Shown: positions 26,168-35,644, counted from the stretch's first letter. The stretch: DNA of 64,000 nucleotides from CAIVAT01 sp037128705 (GCA_037128705.1 JBAXVX010000008.1:52886-116885), one strand, 5' to 3'. Numbers and translations are program-made. Notes: generated by a model from the letters alone, not told the origin.

Positions 26168-29100
26168 TTATTTGCCTTTGGATTTAACTGCTGCAAGTTC
26201 TTTCTTTTCCTTGCGGCGTTTCTGCCACATTAAGATGTCATAGGCAACAGGGGTGGCGTTAAATACGGAAGAATATGTTCCGATTACGACCCCGATGATC
26301 AGGGCAAAGGTGAATCCGCGAAGCACTTCACCACCAAAAATGAAGATGATGATCAATGTGACAAGGGTTACACCGGAGGTATTGATGGTACGACCCAGGG
26401 TGCTGTTGATGGCGCCATTGATATTGTCGCTGAGTTCCCGTTTGGGATAAAGAGCCCGGTATTCCCTGATCCTGTCGAAGATGATAACCGTGTCCATAAT
26501 GGAGTATCCGATAATCGTCAGCAAGGCTGCAATGAAGGACTGATCTACCTCCATGCTGAAGGGCAATACGCCCCAGAAGAGGGAGAACACCCCAATGATG
26601 ATCAGGGAATCATGGAATAAAGCTGTAACCCCACCGAGTCCGAATTGCCAGTTTTTAAAACGAAGGGCGATGTAGACAAAGATGATGATCAGGGAGAAGA
26701 ATACGGCCATAAAGGCTTTCCATACCAAAGAGTAGGAGATGGTTGGGTCAACACGCTGTGAACTGAGTTCCCCTACGATCTTCCCGGCTGTATTGGCCTT
26801 GAATGCATCCATGGTAAGCGGAGTCTTGTAGAATCCTTTTACGCCATCAAAAAGCCTGTTGGATACAATTGAATCAGCTTGCTGGTTGCGTTCATTGATC
26901 ATGAATTTAGTTGTAATCTTGACCTGGTTTTTAGGGCCGAAGGTTTTTACTTCAGGCGATTCTCCAAAGGTTTTACGAAGAGATTCACGAACAGCATTGG
27001 TCGATACATTCTGATCAAAGCGGACAATATAACTGCGTCCACCGGTGAAATCAAGACCCGGATCCAGGCCGCGTACAACTAAACTGATGAGCCCGGGGAT
27101 GATAATGATCAGCGAAAGGAGATACATTTTCTTCCGGAGGCCAATGAAGTTAATCTTGGTGTGCTGGAACAGGTCCATGGTGTATTTGTTCCCGGTGGTA
27201 ATGGTCATGTTCCGGTCGAGCATCCATTCAAATACAAGGCGGGCGATGAAGATTGATGAGAACAGCGACAGGAGTAAACCAAGAACAAGGGTTGTTGCAA
27301 AACCCTGAACAGGGCCTGATCCGAAAATATACAGGACGATACCCGTAAGAATGGTGGTTACGTGGCCGTCGATGATGGCGGACAAAGCATGGTGGAACCC
27401 GTCTTTTACGACCAGCCGCATGCCTTTACCCGCTCGGATTTCCTCTCGCATACGTTCATAGATAATAACGTTCGAGTCAACCGCCATAGCCAGGGTCAGA
27501 ACGATACCGGCAATACCAGGCAGTGTGAGAACTGCACCAATGGAGGCTAAAACGCCGAAAAGGAAGAAAACGTTGGCGAAAAGGGCGATGTCAGCAACGT
27601 GACCAGCGCCGTTGTAATACAACGACATATAAAGAAGAACCCCGATGAATGCAATGACAAAGGAGAGCAACCCTGCGTTAATGGATTCCTGGCCGAGTGA
27701 CGGTCCGACAACCTCTTCTGCAACGATGCGTGCGGGAGCCGGGAGTTTACCTGCTTTCAGGATATTGGCAAGGTCCTGTGCTTCTTCCACAGTCATTTCC
27801 CCACCGGTTATAGAGGACATCCCATTTGGGATTTCGCTGTTGACATTGGGATAGCTGTAAACAAAACCATCAAGGACAATGGCAACCTGTTTGCCAATGT
27901 TGTCACCGGTCAGTCGTTTCCAGATACGTGCGCCTTCGCTGTTCATCGACATGGAGACTTCAACACGGCCGTTCTGGTCATAATCCTGACGTGCACTTAC
28001 GATAACGTCACCGCCCAGTGCAGGAGAGCCGTCGCGTGAAGTAACCTTGAGGGCAACGAGTTCAAGAACATCTTTTGACTCAGCACGGGGCTTGACGGTC
28101 CATGCAAGTTTCATATCGCGGGGAAACATGTTCTTGGTGAGCCGGAGCATGTGGTTCACGTGGGCGGTATCCTTGATAAAAGCACGGCCAACCATGGCTG
28201 TCTGACCGGCAACGTATTGCCCGTCTTTATTCTGGTAAATGGCAGGATTCAAATAAGCGAACAGGGGATTGATCTTGGCATAATCTTCAAATGATTCCTT
28301 CTGCTTGTTCATGGCAGCGGTTTTTGAAGTATCCTTGTTCAGTTTATTTAAGAGTGCATTGCCTTTGGATGTATCTGCTTTTGCTTTAGCAGTGTCTGCT
28401 TTCTTTGCCAACTCCTTTTTTACAGGCTCTTTCTTCTCAGCAAGGGTCTGCTTGGATGCGATGGCTTTCGCAGTTGCAGCAGTGTCGGCCTTCAGTGTGC
28501 TGTCAGCAACAAGGGTATCCTGACCGGTGGTCAGAATGGAGACCAGCTTTTTGTTGGCTTCGGCAAAGAATGGCTGTAAGGTCGGGAACTGGTATGTTTC
28601 CCAGAATTCAAGCTGAGCTGTACCCTGCAAAAGTTTGCGGACACGTTCCGGATCTTTGATGCCGGGAAGCTCAATCAAAATACGGCCGGCAGTTTGTAAT
28701 TTTTGAATATTGGGCTGAACAACACCAAAACGGTCAATACGGGTAGTTAAAATGTTATAAGTGCGGTCGATGGCTGCGTTGCTTTCTTCGCGGATAACTT
28801 TGATTACCTCGTCATTCGTTGAGTTGTAGTTGATTTTATCTTTAAGCTCAACAGTATTGAAAATGGCAGCCAGTTTGGCATTCGGGTCAGTCTCTTTAAA
28901 TGATTCGGCAAACAGGTCTACAAAATCACGTGTACTGGTTTTCTCCTTGTCTGTAGCTTTTACAAGGGCTTTCAGAAACGTTGGATCCTGATTGTAGCCT
29001 GAAAGCGCACGAATAACGTCAGGCACCGAAACAGCCATGGTTACATTCATCCCCCCTTTAAGGTCGAGACCAAGGTTGATTTCCCTTTCACGAACATCTT

Positions 29101-29380
29101 TTAAGGTGTATTTTTTTACAAGAATGTTATAAACGCCCACATTGGCCATGGAATCATTGAAATATTCCAGACGGGATTTAGACAGGGAGTCGTAATAGTA
29201 TTCTTCTTTCAGGGCATTTCCCTGTGCCTTCTGTTTGGCCATCGCTGTCACCTGGGCTGAATTGGAATAATCGTCGGCCTTACCTGAGTAATAGTAGCTG
29301 ATGAATGTGAACGACAATTGGAATAAACAAACCAGAATGAAGGTGATCGCGAAAAATTTAACAACGCCTTTGTGCTGCAT
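26168..29380 (-). CDS. secDF: Protein translocase SecDF fusion
   Basis: A 1070-residue fusion of SecD and SecF, the usual form in Bacteroidota. The SecD half has INLGLDLKGGMNVTMAV and the P1 periplasmic domain, then six helices. The SecF half starts near residue 740 with GLDPGLDFTGGRSYIVRF and has six more. A Lys/Ala/Asp/Thr-rich insert (about 290-375) of low complexity interrupts P1. SecDF uses proton motive force to pull preproteins through SecYEG. The gene has its own promoter and terminator. Confidence 0.96.
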   Translation of the reverse strand: MQHKGVVKFFAITFILVCLFQLSFTFISYYYSGKADDYSNSAQVTAMAKQKAQGNALKEEYYYDSLSKSRLEYFNDSMANVGVYNILVKKYTLKDVREREINLGLDLKGGMNVTMAVSVPDVIRALSGYNQDPTFLKALVKATDKEKTSTRDFVDLFAESFKETDPNAKLAAIFNTVELKDKINYNSTNDEVIKVIREESNAAIDRTYNILTTRIDRFGVVQPNIQKLQTAGRILIELPGIKDPERVRKLLQGTAQLEFWETYQFPTLQPFFAEANKKLVSILTTGQDTLVADSTLKADTAATAKAIASKQTLAEKKEPVKKELAKKADTAKAKADTSKGNALLNKLNKDTSKTAAMNKQKESFEDYAKINPLFAYLNPAIYQNKDGQYVAGQTAMVGRAFIKDTAHVNHMLRLTKNMFPRDMKLAWTVKPRAESKDVLELVALKVTSRDGSPALGGDVIVSARQDYDQNGRVEVSMSMNSEGARIWKRLTGDNIGKQVAIVLDGFVYSYPNVNSEIPNGMSSITGGEMTVEEAQDLANILKAGKLPAPARIVAEEVVGPSLGQESINAGLLSFVIAFIGVLLYMSLYYNGAGHVADIALFANVFFLFGVLASIGAVLTLPGIAGIVLTLAMAVDSNVIIYERMREEIRAGKGMRLVVKDGFHHALSAIIDGHVTTILTGIVLYIFGSGPVQGFATTLVLGLLLSLFSSIFIARLVFEWMLDRNMTITTGNKYTMDLFQHTKINFIGLRKKMYLLSLIIIIPGLISLVVRGLDPGLDFTGGRSYIVRFDQNVSTNAVRESLRKTFGESPEVKTFGPKNQVKITTKFMINERNQQADSIVSNRLFDGVKGFYKTPLTMDAFKANTAGKIVGELSSQRVDPTISYSLVWKAFMAVFFSLIIIFVYIALRFKNWQFGLGGVTALFHDSLIIIGVFSLFWGVLPFSMEVDQSFIAALLTIIGYSIMDTVIIFDRIREYRALYPKRELSDNINGAINSTLGRTINTSGVTLVTLIIIFIFGGEVLRGFTFALIIGVVIGTYSSVFNATPVAYDILMWQKRRKEKKELAAVKSKGK

Positions 29381-29430
29381 GAGATGTAATTTTAAATGGA
29401 TTGTATTTCTAAGCCTTTTTTTTGAGGGTG

Positions 29431-29461
29431 CAAAATTATAAAATTACTTGGAATAAACCAA
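29431..29461 (-). promoter_or_regulatory. secDF promoter
   Basis: On the minus strand TTG (29459-29461) and TAATTTTG (29431-29438) are spaced by 20 nt, a good Bacteroidota -33/-7 pair. The leader is about 45 nt. Confidence 0.65.
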
Positions 29462-29572
29462 TAGAATAATAAATGAACGCGAACATAATTCAGTAACACC
29501 CGCGTATTACAGATGAAAGTTCAGACAAGATATGCGATGTATTTGGGTTAATGGGGTGTTGTTCCCCCAGGT

Positions 29573-30004
29573 TCAATTGGTAAACGCAATGGTCCCGCTG
29601 GTTTTACCCGGCTGTAACCGGATAAGCCTGAATTGTCTCCATTCATATTCAGGATGATTCTCTAAGACAGTTTCCTGGTCGGCGTTCTTAATTAAAAACT
29701 GGTCAATGGGAAGCACCAGGAGATTCCTTGTCCCCGGATAGGGTGTCTCGGATATCCGTGTGATGGCGAAAAAACCAATGCTGTCATTTGCACCGATGGC
29801 ATCAAAAACCTTAACCGTTGTACCGGGGCCGATTCTCGACCATCCCTTTGTAACCCACATTCCCTCTGTGCCATTGTTCACATAACGTGCAAAGGCCACA
29901 TCGACTGCCTCCCTGTTTTTATTCTGAAACATAATCTGGGAAAAGGAAGAAATCCCAGAGCAAAGAATGATGATGATCATTCCTGTAATTCGGCCTATTT
30001 TCAT
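29573..30004 (-). CDS. Small exported DUF1036-like protein
   Basis: A 143-residue protein with a signal peptide (GMIIIILCSGISSFSQ). Residues about 25-90 (IMFQNKNREAVDVAFARYV, WVTKGWSRIGPGTTVKVFD, GFFAITR) follow the DUF1036 pattern of Asn near the start, then W..GW..I.PG. DUF1036 has no known biochemical role. The gene stands alone with its own -7 element. Confidence 0.7.
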   Translation of the reverse strand: MKIGRITGMIIIILCSGISSFSQIMFQNKNREAVDVAFARYVNNGTEGMWVTKGWSRIGPGTTVKVFDAIGANDSIGFFAITRISETPYPGTRNLLVLPIDQFLIKNADQETVLENHPEYEWRQFRLIRLQPGKTSGTIAFTN

Positions 30005-30020
30005 AAAATCTATTTTTTTT

Positions 30021-30028
30021 CAAAAGTA
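30021..30028 (-). promoter_or_regulatory. -7 element TACTTTTG of the DUF1036-like gene
   Basis: The minus strand reads TACTTTTG, 16 nt upstream of the start codon. This implies a leader of only about 10 nt. Confidence 0.5.
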
Positions 30029-30071
30029 TGAAATTTCAAGAAACAACGACCCCTTCAATCAACGGAAGGCA

Positions 30072-30617
30072 TTACCGGAGATCCTGCATCTCCTGGTATA
30101 ATTTTTTCAGCAGTTTCCTTCCCCTGTTTTTAAACCCGGGGGTCTCTTCATTCATGCGCCATTCAATTGAATCAGCAAGTTCCTGTTTGAGATCAGGTTC
30201 AACCTGGGTCATGCGGTAGAGCAGTTCCATGCAGTAAACTTTAGCTGCTACGGCCTCTTTTGGAGAAATAAGCCAGTCAAAACAAAGGGTCATGAGTTCC
30301 CCCAGTTTGTCGCCTGTTGGAAGCGGTGACCTGACAAGCATGTGCAAAGCATGTCTTTTTAACCCATCATGATCGAAAACCGGGAGCATCCCGATGATCT
30401 GATCAGGATGCGATCCAATGAGTTCGGGGTGTTTCTCCGTCACAATATCCAGCACCCATGCTGCCCTCCGGCTGACCGGTTCTTCGTTTCGCAGGAAAAC
30501 TTGAAATAACGCTTCAGCCAGGTCCGGCTTTTGAACAATCAGGTCTGCCACAAGATCCGTATTCCGCCTCGACATCTCAAGCATCAATAAATCATCGAAA
30601 GATCTTATTTCTTCCAT
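30072..30617 (-). CDS. HEAT-like helical repeat protein, hypothetical
   Basis: A 181-residue soluble protein from MEEIRSFDDLLMLEMSRRN, built of amphipathic helix pairs (LAEALFQVFLRNEEPVSRRAAWVLD-type, KRHALHMLVRSPL, AAKVYCMELLYRM) as in HEAT/ARM repeats. A GTG start seven codons upstream lies within the tandem repeat at 30627-30654, so the ATG is preferred. The function is unknown and no partner is evident. Confidence 0.72.
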   Translation of the reverse strand: MEEIRSFDDLLMLEMSRRNTDLVADLIVQKPDLAEALFQVFLRNEEPVSRRAAWVLDIVTEKHPELIGSHPDQIIGMLPVFDHDGLKRHALHMLVRSPLPTGDKLGELMTLCFDWLISPKEAVAAKVYCMELLYRMTQVEPDLKQELADSIEWRMNEETPGFKNRGRKLLKKLYQEMQDLR

Positions 30618-30626
30618 CTTTATTTT

Positions 30627-30654
30627 GTCACCCGTCACCAGTCACGCGTCACGT
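30627..30654. repeat. Tandem 7-bp repeat GTCACNN, four units
   Basis: Four units (GTCACCC, GTCACCA, GTCACGC, GTCACGT) sit just upstream of the HEAT-like gene. They share the GTCAC core with the 8-bp arrays at 15.7 and 21.1 kb. Confidence 0.85.
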
Positions 30655-30707
30655 ATTTTGCTCCAAATTTACAAACTGTCCCGAATATTGATATTTTTTT
30701 TCCGGTC

Positions 30708-30739
30708 TTTGTCTTTGTTAATGTATTGGATTAACTTTG
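30708..30739 (+). promoter_or_regulatory. Promoter of the polyamine gene pair
   Basis: TTTG at 30708-30711 and TAACTTTG at 30732-30739 are spaced by 20 nt, an excellent -33/-7 match. The predicted leader to the start at 30818 is about 70 nt. Confidence 0.75.
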
Positions 30740-30752
30740 TGCCCCAAAATTG

Positions 30753-30804
30753 AATCCAGGTGATTTAGATTGGTCAAATTTATTTAATCCGGGTGATTTA
30801 CATT
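30753..30804 (+). repeat. Direct repeat in the leader of the decarboxylase gene
   Basis: Two 19-nt copies (30753-30771 and 30786-30804; core GGTGATTTA) differ at two positions and start 33 nt apart. Both lie downstream of the -7 element, inside the leader. They could be a regulatory site. Confidence 0.7.
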
Positions 30805-30817
30805 AAATTATTTACTG

Positions 30818-32212
30818 ATGAAAAATAAATATATTGATCTGATCGAACAAACCTTTGACTTTCCCCAACAGGAATTCGAAGTGGTTGATAATGAGCTTTA
30901 TTTTCATAAAGTTCCTTTGATGGATATCATAAAACAGTACGGAACTCCCCTTAAAATAAGTTATTTACCCAAAATCAGTTCTCAGATACAGCGGGCGAAA
31001 CGACTGTTCAATGTAGCCATGGCCAAGGTTGATTACAAGGGCGATTATCATTATTGTTATTGTACCAAAAGTTCCCATTTCAGTTTTGTGCTGGAGGAGG
31101 TGCTTAAAAATGATGTCCACCTGGAAACCTCATCAGCGTTTGACATCAATATCATTGAATCCCTTAATGAACTTGGACTATTCAGCAAAGACCGGTTCAT
31201 CATCTGCAATGGGTTCAAGCGCCCGATGTACATTGAAAATATCGTGAGCCTTGTGAATAATGGCTTTACCAATGTCATCCCCGTGCTGGATAATATTTTT
31301 GAACTGGAAAAAATCGAGCAGGAGATCCAGCACAAAGTAAAACTGGGCATCCGGATTGCATCGGAAGAGGAGCCGAAGTTTGACTTTTATACCTCCCGGC
31401 TTGGAATACGATACAATGACATTGTGCCCTACTTTCTTGAAAAAATAAAGGATAATCCGAAGTTTGAATTGAAGATGCTTCATTTCTTTATCAACACCGG
31501 GATGAAGGATAAAGCCTATTACTGGAATGAGTTGAATAAGAGCGTCCAGGTCTATTGTGACTTGAAGAAAATATGTCCTGAACTGACGGCCCTGAACATT
31601 GGTGGCGGGTTGCCTATTAAGAACTCACTCGATTTTGTATACGATTATGAATATATGGCAGAAGAGATCATTGCCCAGATTCAAAGCATATGCGAACGCA
31701 ATGAAGTACCTGATCCGGATATCTTTACTGAATTCGGATCGTTTACAGTTGGCGAAAGCGGAGCAGTTTTATACTCAATAATTGACCAGAAAAGGCAAAA
31801 TGACCGTGAAATCTGGAATATGATCGACAGTTCCTTTATGAATACACTGCCCGATACATGGGCCATTAACCAGAAATTTATTTTGCTCGCAATCAATAAC
31901 TGGGATGGAGAGTACGAACGGGTGTTTCTTGGCGGCCTGACATGTGACAGTGAGGATTTTTATAACGCGGAGGAGCACAGCAATGCCGTTTACCTGCCGA
32001 AGTTTAATCAAAATGAACCCCAGTATATCGGGATGTTTCACACGGGAGCCTACCAGGAGGCGATCGGAGGGTATGGAGGCATTCAGCATTGCCTGATCCC
32101 GGCTCCAAAGCACGTTCTCATCGACATTGATGAGGAAACTGAGGAGGTTACAACAAAGCTCTGGTCGAAGGAACAAAGTTTTAAGTCCATGCTGAAAATC
32201 CTGGGATACTAA
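30818..32212 (+). CDS. Fold-type III PLP decarboxylase, arginine decarboxylase-like
   Basis: A 464-residue alanine-racemase-fold decarboxylase. The PLP Lys is probably Lys84 in YCTKSS. SRLGIR, NIGGGLPI and a C-terminal substrate/dimer region (AINNWDGEYERVFLGGLTCDS, which holds the Cys-Asp pair near the active site) follow. Bacteroidota proteins of this length are usually annotated arginine decarboxylase; carboxynorspermidine-decarboxylase-type substrates cannot be excluded from sequence. It is followed after 52 nt by a deoxyhypusine-synthase-like gene, which points to polyamine synthesis. Confidence 0.82.
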   Translation: MKNKYIDLIEQTFDFPQQEFEVVDNELYFHKVPLMDIIKQYGTPLKISYLPKISSQIQRAKRLFNVAMAKVDYKGDYHYCYCTKSSHFSFVLEEVLKNDVHLETSSAFDINIIESLNELGLFSKDRFIICNGFKRPMYIENIVSLVNNGFTNVIPVLDNIFELEKIEQEIQHKVKLGIRIASEEEPKFDFYTSRLGIRYNDIVPYFLEKIKDNPKFELKMLHFFINTGMKDKAYYWNELNKSVQVYCDLKKICPELTALNIGGGLPIKNSLDFVYDYEYMAEEIIAQIQSICERNEVPDPDIFTEFGSFTVGESGAVLYSIIDQKRQNDREIWNMIDSSFMNTLPDTWAINQKFILLAINNWDGEYERVFLGGLTCDSEDFYNAEEHSNAVYLPKFNQNEPQYIGMFHTGAYQEAIGGYGGIQHCLIPAPKHVLIDIDEETEEVTTKLWSKEQSFKSMLKILGY

Positions 32213-32264
32213 ATTTAAGTTTCATTTTCGGTAATGAATGATTATTTTTGAAAAAAAATCAGCA

Positions 32265-33290
32265 ATGAAAAAGACTAAGAAATCTATTTTAAAGGAGCAG
32301 GTAAAGCATATTGACATCAAGGCGATCAATTCCACCAAGCTCATTGATGCCATGCGTGACATGTCATTTACTTCCAGGGATACAGCTGCCGCAGCCGACA
32401 TTCTGAACATGATGATCAAGGATAAAGGCTGTACCATTTTTCTTACACTGGCCGGTAGCACCAGTGCCGGCGGATGTATGCAGGTGTATGTCGACATGGT
32501 AAAGAGCAACATGATCGACGCCATTGTGGCCACGGGAGCCTCCATTGTTGACATGGACTTTTTTGAAGCGCTGGGCTATAAACATTATAAAGGAACCCCT
32601 TATGCCGATGACAAGGAACTGCGGGCAAATTACATCGACCGCATATATGATACCTATATTGATGAACAGGAGCTTCAGTTCTGCGATATGGCCATCAATA
32701 AAATTGCCAACACATTGGAGCCGCGTCCATATTCCTCCCGTGAATTTATCAGGGAGATGGGGAAATGGCTGGTAAAAAATTCAAAAAAGAAAGATTCGCT
32801 TGTTCAGGCCTGCTATGAGCACAATGTGCCCATCTTTTGTCCGGCCTTCAGCGACAGCAGCGCCGGTTTCGGTCTCGTAAAACATCAGTGGGACAATCCC
32901 AAAAAGCATGTATCCATCGATTCCGTTAAGGATTTTCTTGAACTGACAAAAATAAAGATGGCGGCAAAAACTTCCGGCTTGTTTATGATTGGCGGTGGGG
33001 TCCCGAAAAACTTTGTCCAGGATACGGTTATCTGCGCCGAGGTGCTGGGGAAGGATGTTCCCATGCATAAATATGCCATTCAGATCACTGTTGCCGATTC
33101 ACGCGACGGAGCCTGCTCAAGTTCTACCCTCAAGGAGGCTGCGAGCTGGGGAAAGGTGGATACTGTTTATGAGAAGATGGTGTATGCCGAGGCAACCAGC
33201 GTTCTTCCGATCATCGTAAGCTATGTGTACCACCAGGACGCCTGGAAAAAACGTAAAAAGTACGAATGGACGAAAATGCTGGATAAATAA
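32265..33290 (+). CDS. Deoxyhypusine synthase-like protein (polyamine aminobutyl transferase family)
   Basis: A 341-residue protein from MKKTKKSILKEQVKHI; an ATG nine codons upstream is less likely. It has the NAD-binding features of deoxyhypusine synthase (TLAGSTSAGG, VATGASIVDMDFFEALG) and the catalytic Lys motif EAASWGKVD, matching the human SWGK Lys329 site. Bacteria lack eIF5A, so family members here are thought to act on free polyamines, for example making homospermidine or another spermidine analogue. The neighbouring decarboxylase supports this. The exact substrate is unknown. Confidence 0.85.
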   Translation: MKKTKKSILKEQVKHIDIKAINSTKLIDAMRDMSFTSRDTAAAADILNMMIKDKGCTIFLTLAGSTSAGGCMQVYVDMVKSNMIDAIVATGASIVDMDFFEALGYKHYKGTPYADDKELRANYIDRIYDTYIDEQELQFCDMAINKIANTLEPRPYSSREFIREMGKWLVKNSKKKDSLVQACYEHNVPIFCPAFSDSSAGFGLVKHQWDNPKKHVSIDSVKDFLELTKIKMAAKTSGLFMIGGGVPKNFVQDTVICAEVLGKDVPMHKYAIQITVADSRDGACSSSTLKEAASWGKVDTVYEKMVYAEATSVLPIIVSYVYHQDAWKKRKKYEWTKMLDK

Positions 33291-33293
33291 AAT

Positions 33294-33322
33294 AAAAAAG
33301 GCGCATCTGAGGCGCCTTTTTT
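33294..33322. terminator. Bidirectional terminator between DHS-like gene and ABC permease
   Basis: An 11-bp perfect stem AAAAAAGGCGC / GCGCCTTTTTT with a 7-nt loop lies between the convergent genes. Confidence 0.9.
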
Positions 33323-33325
33323 ATT

Positions 33326-34693
33326 TTATTTATATCGTATCCATTTCCAGAGTTCCCTGTAACTTACTTTTTTACCGTACATCAAAATGCCGGTATGGTA
33401 TATTTTACCTGCCAGCCAGGTGGTCCCCAGGAAACCGAGCAGGAGCAAGACCATCGAGAGGATGACCTCTATATAGGGAACTCCGAAGGGAATCCTGATC
33501 ATCATTACAACCGGTGAAGTCAGGGGGAATATAGAGAACCAGAAGGAAATGGGTCCGTCAGGATCCCGGATGATAAATTGGGCCATTACGATGGAAAGGA
33601 TGAGCGGGATGGTGATTGGCAGCATGAATTGCTGTGTGTCGGCCTCACTGTCAACCGCTCCGCCAATGGCTGCGAACAGTGCTGCATACATCAGGTATCC
33701 TACAAGAAAGAAAAAGAGGAATGCCCCGATCATGACAGGAAAATTCACAGAGTTGATGGCCTCCATCACCCCACCCATTGGGTTGACAGATTCATTTGTT
33801 GGCGGGGCAGCCTGGGATATCCCGGGGGTTATGCCTTGCTTCTGGATCATCACCTGTTCCGTGGCTGTTTTTTTAATCTCCCCGGAAGTCATTGTTGCGG
33901 TAACTGCTGTTACGATGGCAAAGGTAAGCACTACCCAGAGCAGAAACTGGGTCAGTCCCACCAGGCCAACTCCGATGATTTTTCCCATCATCAGTTGAAA
34001 GGGTTTTACAGAAGAGATAATCACTTCAACGATCCTGCTGGTTTTTTCCTCGATCACACCGCGCATCACCTGAGATCCGAACATGAAAATGAAAAAATAG
34101 ATGAGGATCCCGGCAAACATGCCCAGTACCATGTTGAGTTCGGTGTAGCTTTTTGATTCAGAGCCATCTTCCCCGATTTTCAGGGTATTGATATCCACCG
34201 ATGTTTTTATCGATCTCAAAAGGTCATCAACAGAAACTGGCTCCTTTTTATCCGTCTGCAATTCTCTCAAGCGTGCCTGAAGCTTCAGCTCCTCTATCTG
34301 CTTACTCATCACATTTTTGACGTAGGAGGTGATGTTGACACTTACACTTTTATCAGAATAAATGATGGCGTTGACCGGAAGTGTTACCTCTGTTTTTGGA
34401 ATATATAACAAGGCATGGTCCCCGCTCTTTGTAAAATTGGATTTGGCGCTTCCTATATCCGATGTAAGATAATGGAACCTGATTTCATCAGAATCCTTAA
34501 ACTTTTCATAGAAAATTCCGGTTTCGTCGAGTACGGCAACCGTCTTGGTTTCATTGCTTCGGGTGGCCAGGTAGATGGGGATCACAATGGTGGAAGCCAT
34601 CAGCAGCGGACCGAGGATGGTCATTACGATAAATGAACGTTTTCTGACCCTGGTGAGGTATTCCCTCTGGATGATGAGGAAGATCTTTCGCAT
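33326..34693 (-). CDS. ABC-2 type transporter permease (NatB-like)
   Basis: A 455-residue permease. One N-terminal helix (SFIVMTILGPLLMASTIVIP) is followed by a large extracytoplasmic domain (about 45-200) and five to six C-terminal helices. EEKTSRIVEVIISSVKPFQL is the signature of the NatB/ABC2_membrane_3 group. It begins 1 nt after natA-like ends and forms an exporter with it. The substrate is unknown; NatAB of Bacillus exports sodium. Confidence 0.88.
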   Translation of the reverse strand: MRKIFLIIQREYLTRVRKRSFIVMTILGPLLMASTIVIPIYLATRSNETKTVAVLDETGIFYEKFKDSDEIRFHYLTSDIGSAKSNFTKSGDHALLYIPKTEVTLPVNAIIYSDKSVSVNITSYVKNVMSKQIEELKLQARLRELQTDKKEPVSVDDLLRSIKTSVDINTLKIGEDGSESKSYTELNMVLGMFAGILIYFFIFMFGSQVMRGVIEEKTSRIVEVIISSVKPFQLMMGKIIGVGLVGLTQFLLWVVLTFAIVTAVTATMTSGEIKKTATEQVMIQKQGITPGISQAAPPTNESVNPMGGVMEAINSVNFPVMIGAFLFFFLVGYLMYAALFAAIGGAVDSEADTQQFMLPITIPLILSIVMAQFIIRDPDGPISFWFSIFPLTSPVVMMIRIPFGVPYIEVILSMVLLLLGFLGTTWLAGKIYHTGILMYGKKVSYRELWKWIRYK

Positions 34694-34694
34694 G

Positions 34695-35633
34695 TCAGTT
34701 TGGAGTTACAGGTTGTTGATTTTTCTGGGTGACCGCCTCGATAAAAATATCATTCATACTGGGAATCAGTTCATTGATTGCATAGATCATGACTGAAGGC
34801 AGCAGCGAACGAATCAGGTCGTTTGGCGTGGCATCGGCAGGGAGTTTTACATGAGCATGCCGGTGATCGGCATCACGGCTTTCATCCAGGATCTGAAAAG
34901 TCTCAGGCAGGATCCCCTGCAGGGGGCCTTCCCAGGAATTGAAACTGATTTCGAATGTATTGGTTTTGTAGGTTTTTTTTATCTGGTGCATCGCCCCGCT
35001 CAGGACCACTTTTGACCGGTCGATCAAAGCAATGTCATCACAAAGTTCTTCGACTGAACCCATGTTGTGTGTGGAGAAGATGATGGTGACGCCCTTGCCC
35101 TTGAGGCCAAGGATCTCCTCCTTGAGCATGTTGGCGTTGATCGGATCAAACCCGCTGAAAGGCTCATCAAAGATCAGGAGCTTCGGATCATGTATGATCG
35201 TTACAAGAAATTGCACCTTTTGCTGCATCCCTTTGGACAGTTCTTCAACTTTTCGGTTCCACCATGTGTTGATCTCATATTTTTCGAACCAGAACCTAAG
35301 CCGCTTATAGGCCTCCTGTTTGCTTAATCCTTTGAGCTGAGCGAGGTACATGGCTTGTTCCCCGACGGTCATTTTTTTATAGAGACCTCGTTCCTCAGGC
35401 AGGTACCCGATGGAGGAGATGTCGTTTGGTTGCAGTTTACGCCCTTCATAGATCAGTTCTCCCTCATCCGGGGCAATAATCTGGTTGATGATCCGGATCA
35501 GCGTGGTTTTTCCTGCACCATTTGGTCCCAAAAGCCCGAAAATACTGGCTTCCGGAACACAGATGCTGACTTTATCCAGGGCTTTGTGATTTGCGTATTG
35601 TTTGGAGACAAGCTGCGCAGAAAAGAGATCCAT
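34695..35633 (-). CDS. ABC transporter ATPase (NatA-like)
   Basis: A 312-residue nucleotide-binding protein. Walker A is LLGPNGAGKTTL, the signature LSKGMQQKVQF, and Walker B LLIFDEPFSGFDP, followed by the H-loop STHNM. It is partner of the permease directly downstream and lies 11 nt after dnaJ, so the exporter may be transcribed with the chaperone genes. Confidence 0.93.
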   Translation of the reverse strand: MDLFSAQLVSKQYANHKALDKVSICVPEASIFGLLGPNGAGKTTLIRIINQIIAPDEGELIYEGRKLQPNDISSIGYLPEERGLYKKMTVGEQAMYLAQLKGLSKQEAYKRLRFWFEKYEINTWWNRKVEELSKGMQQKVQFLVTIIHDPKLLIFDEPFSGFDPINANMLKEEILGLKGKGVTIIFSTHNMGSVEELCDDIALIDRSKVVLSGAMHQIKKTYKTNTFEISFNSWEGPLQGILPETFQILDESRDADHRHAHVKLPADATPNDLIRSLLPSVMIYAINELIPSMNDIFIEAVTQKNQQPVTPN

Positions 35634-35644
35634 GCCAGGGGGGG

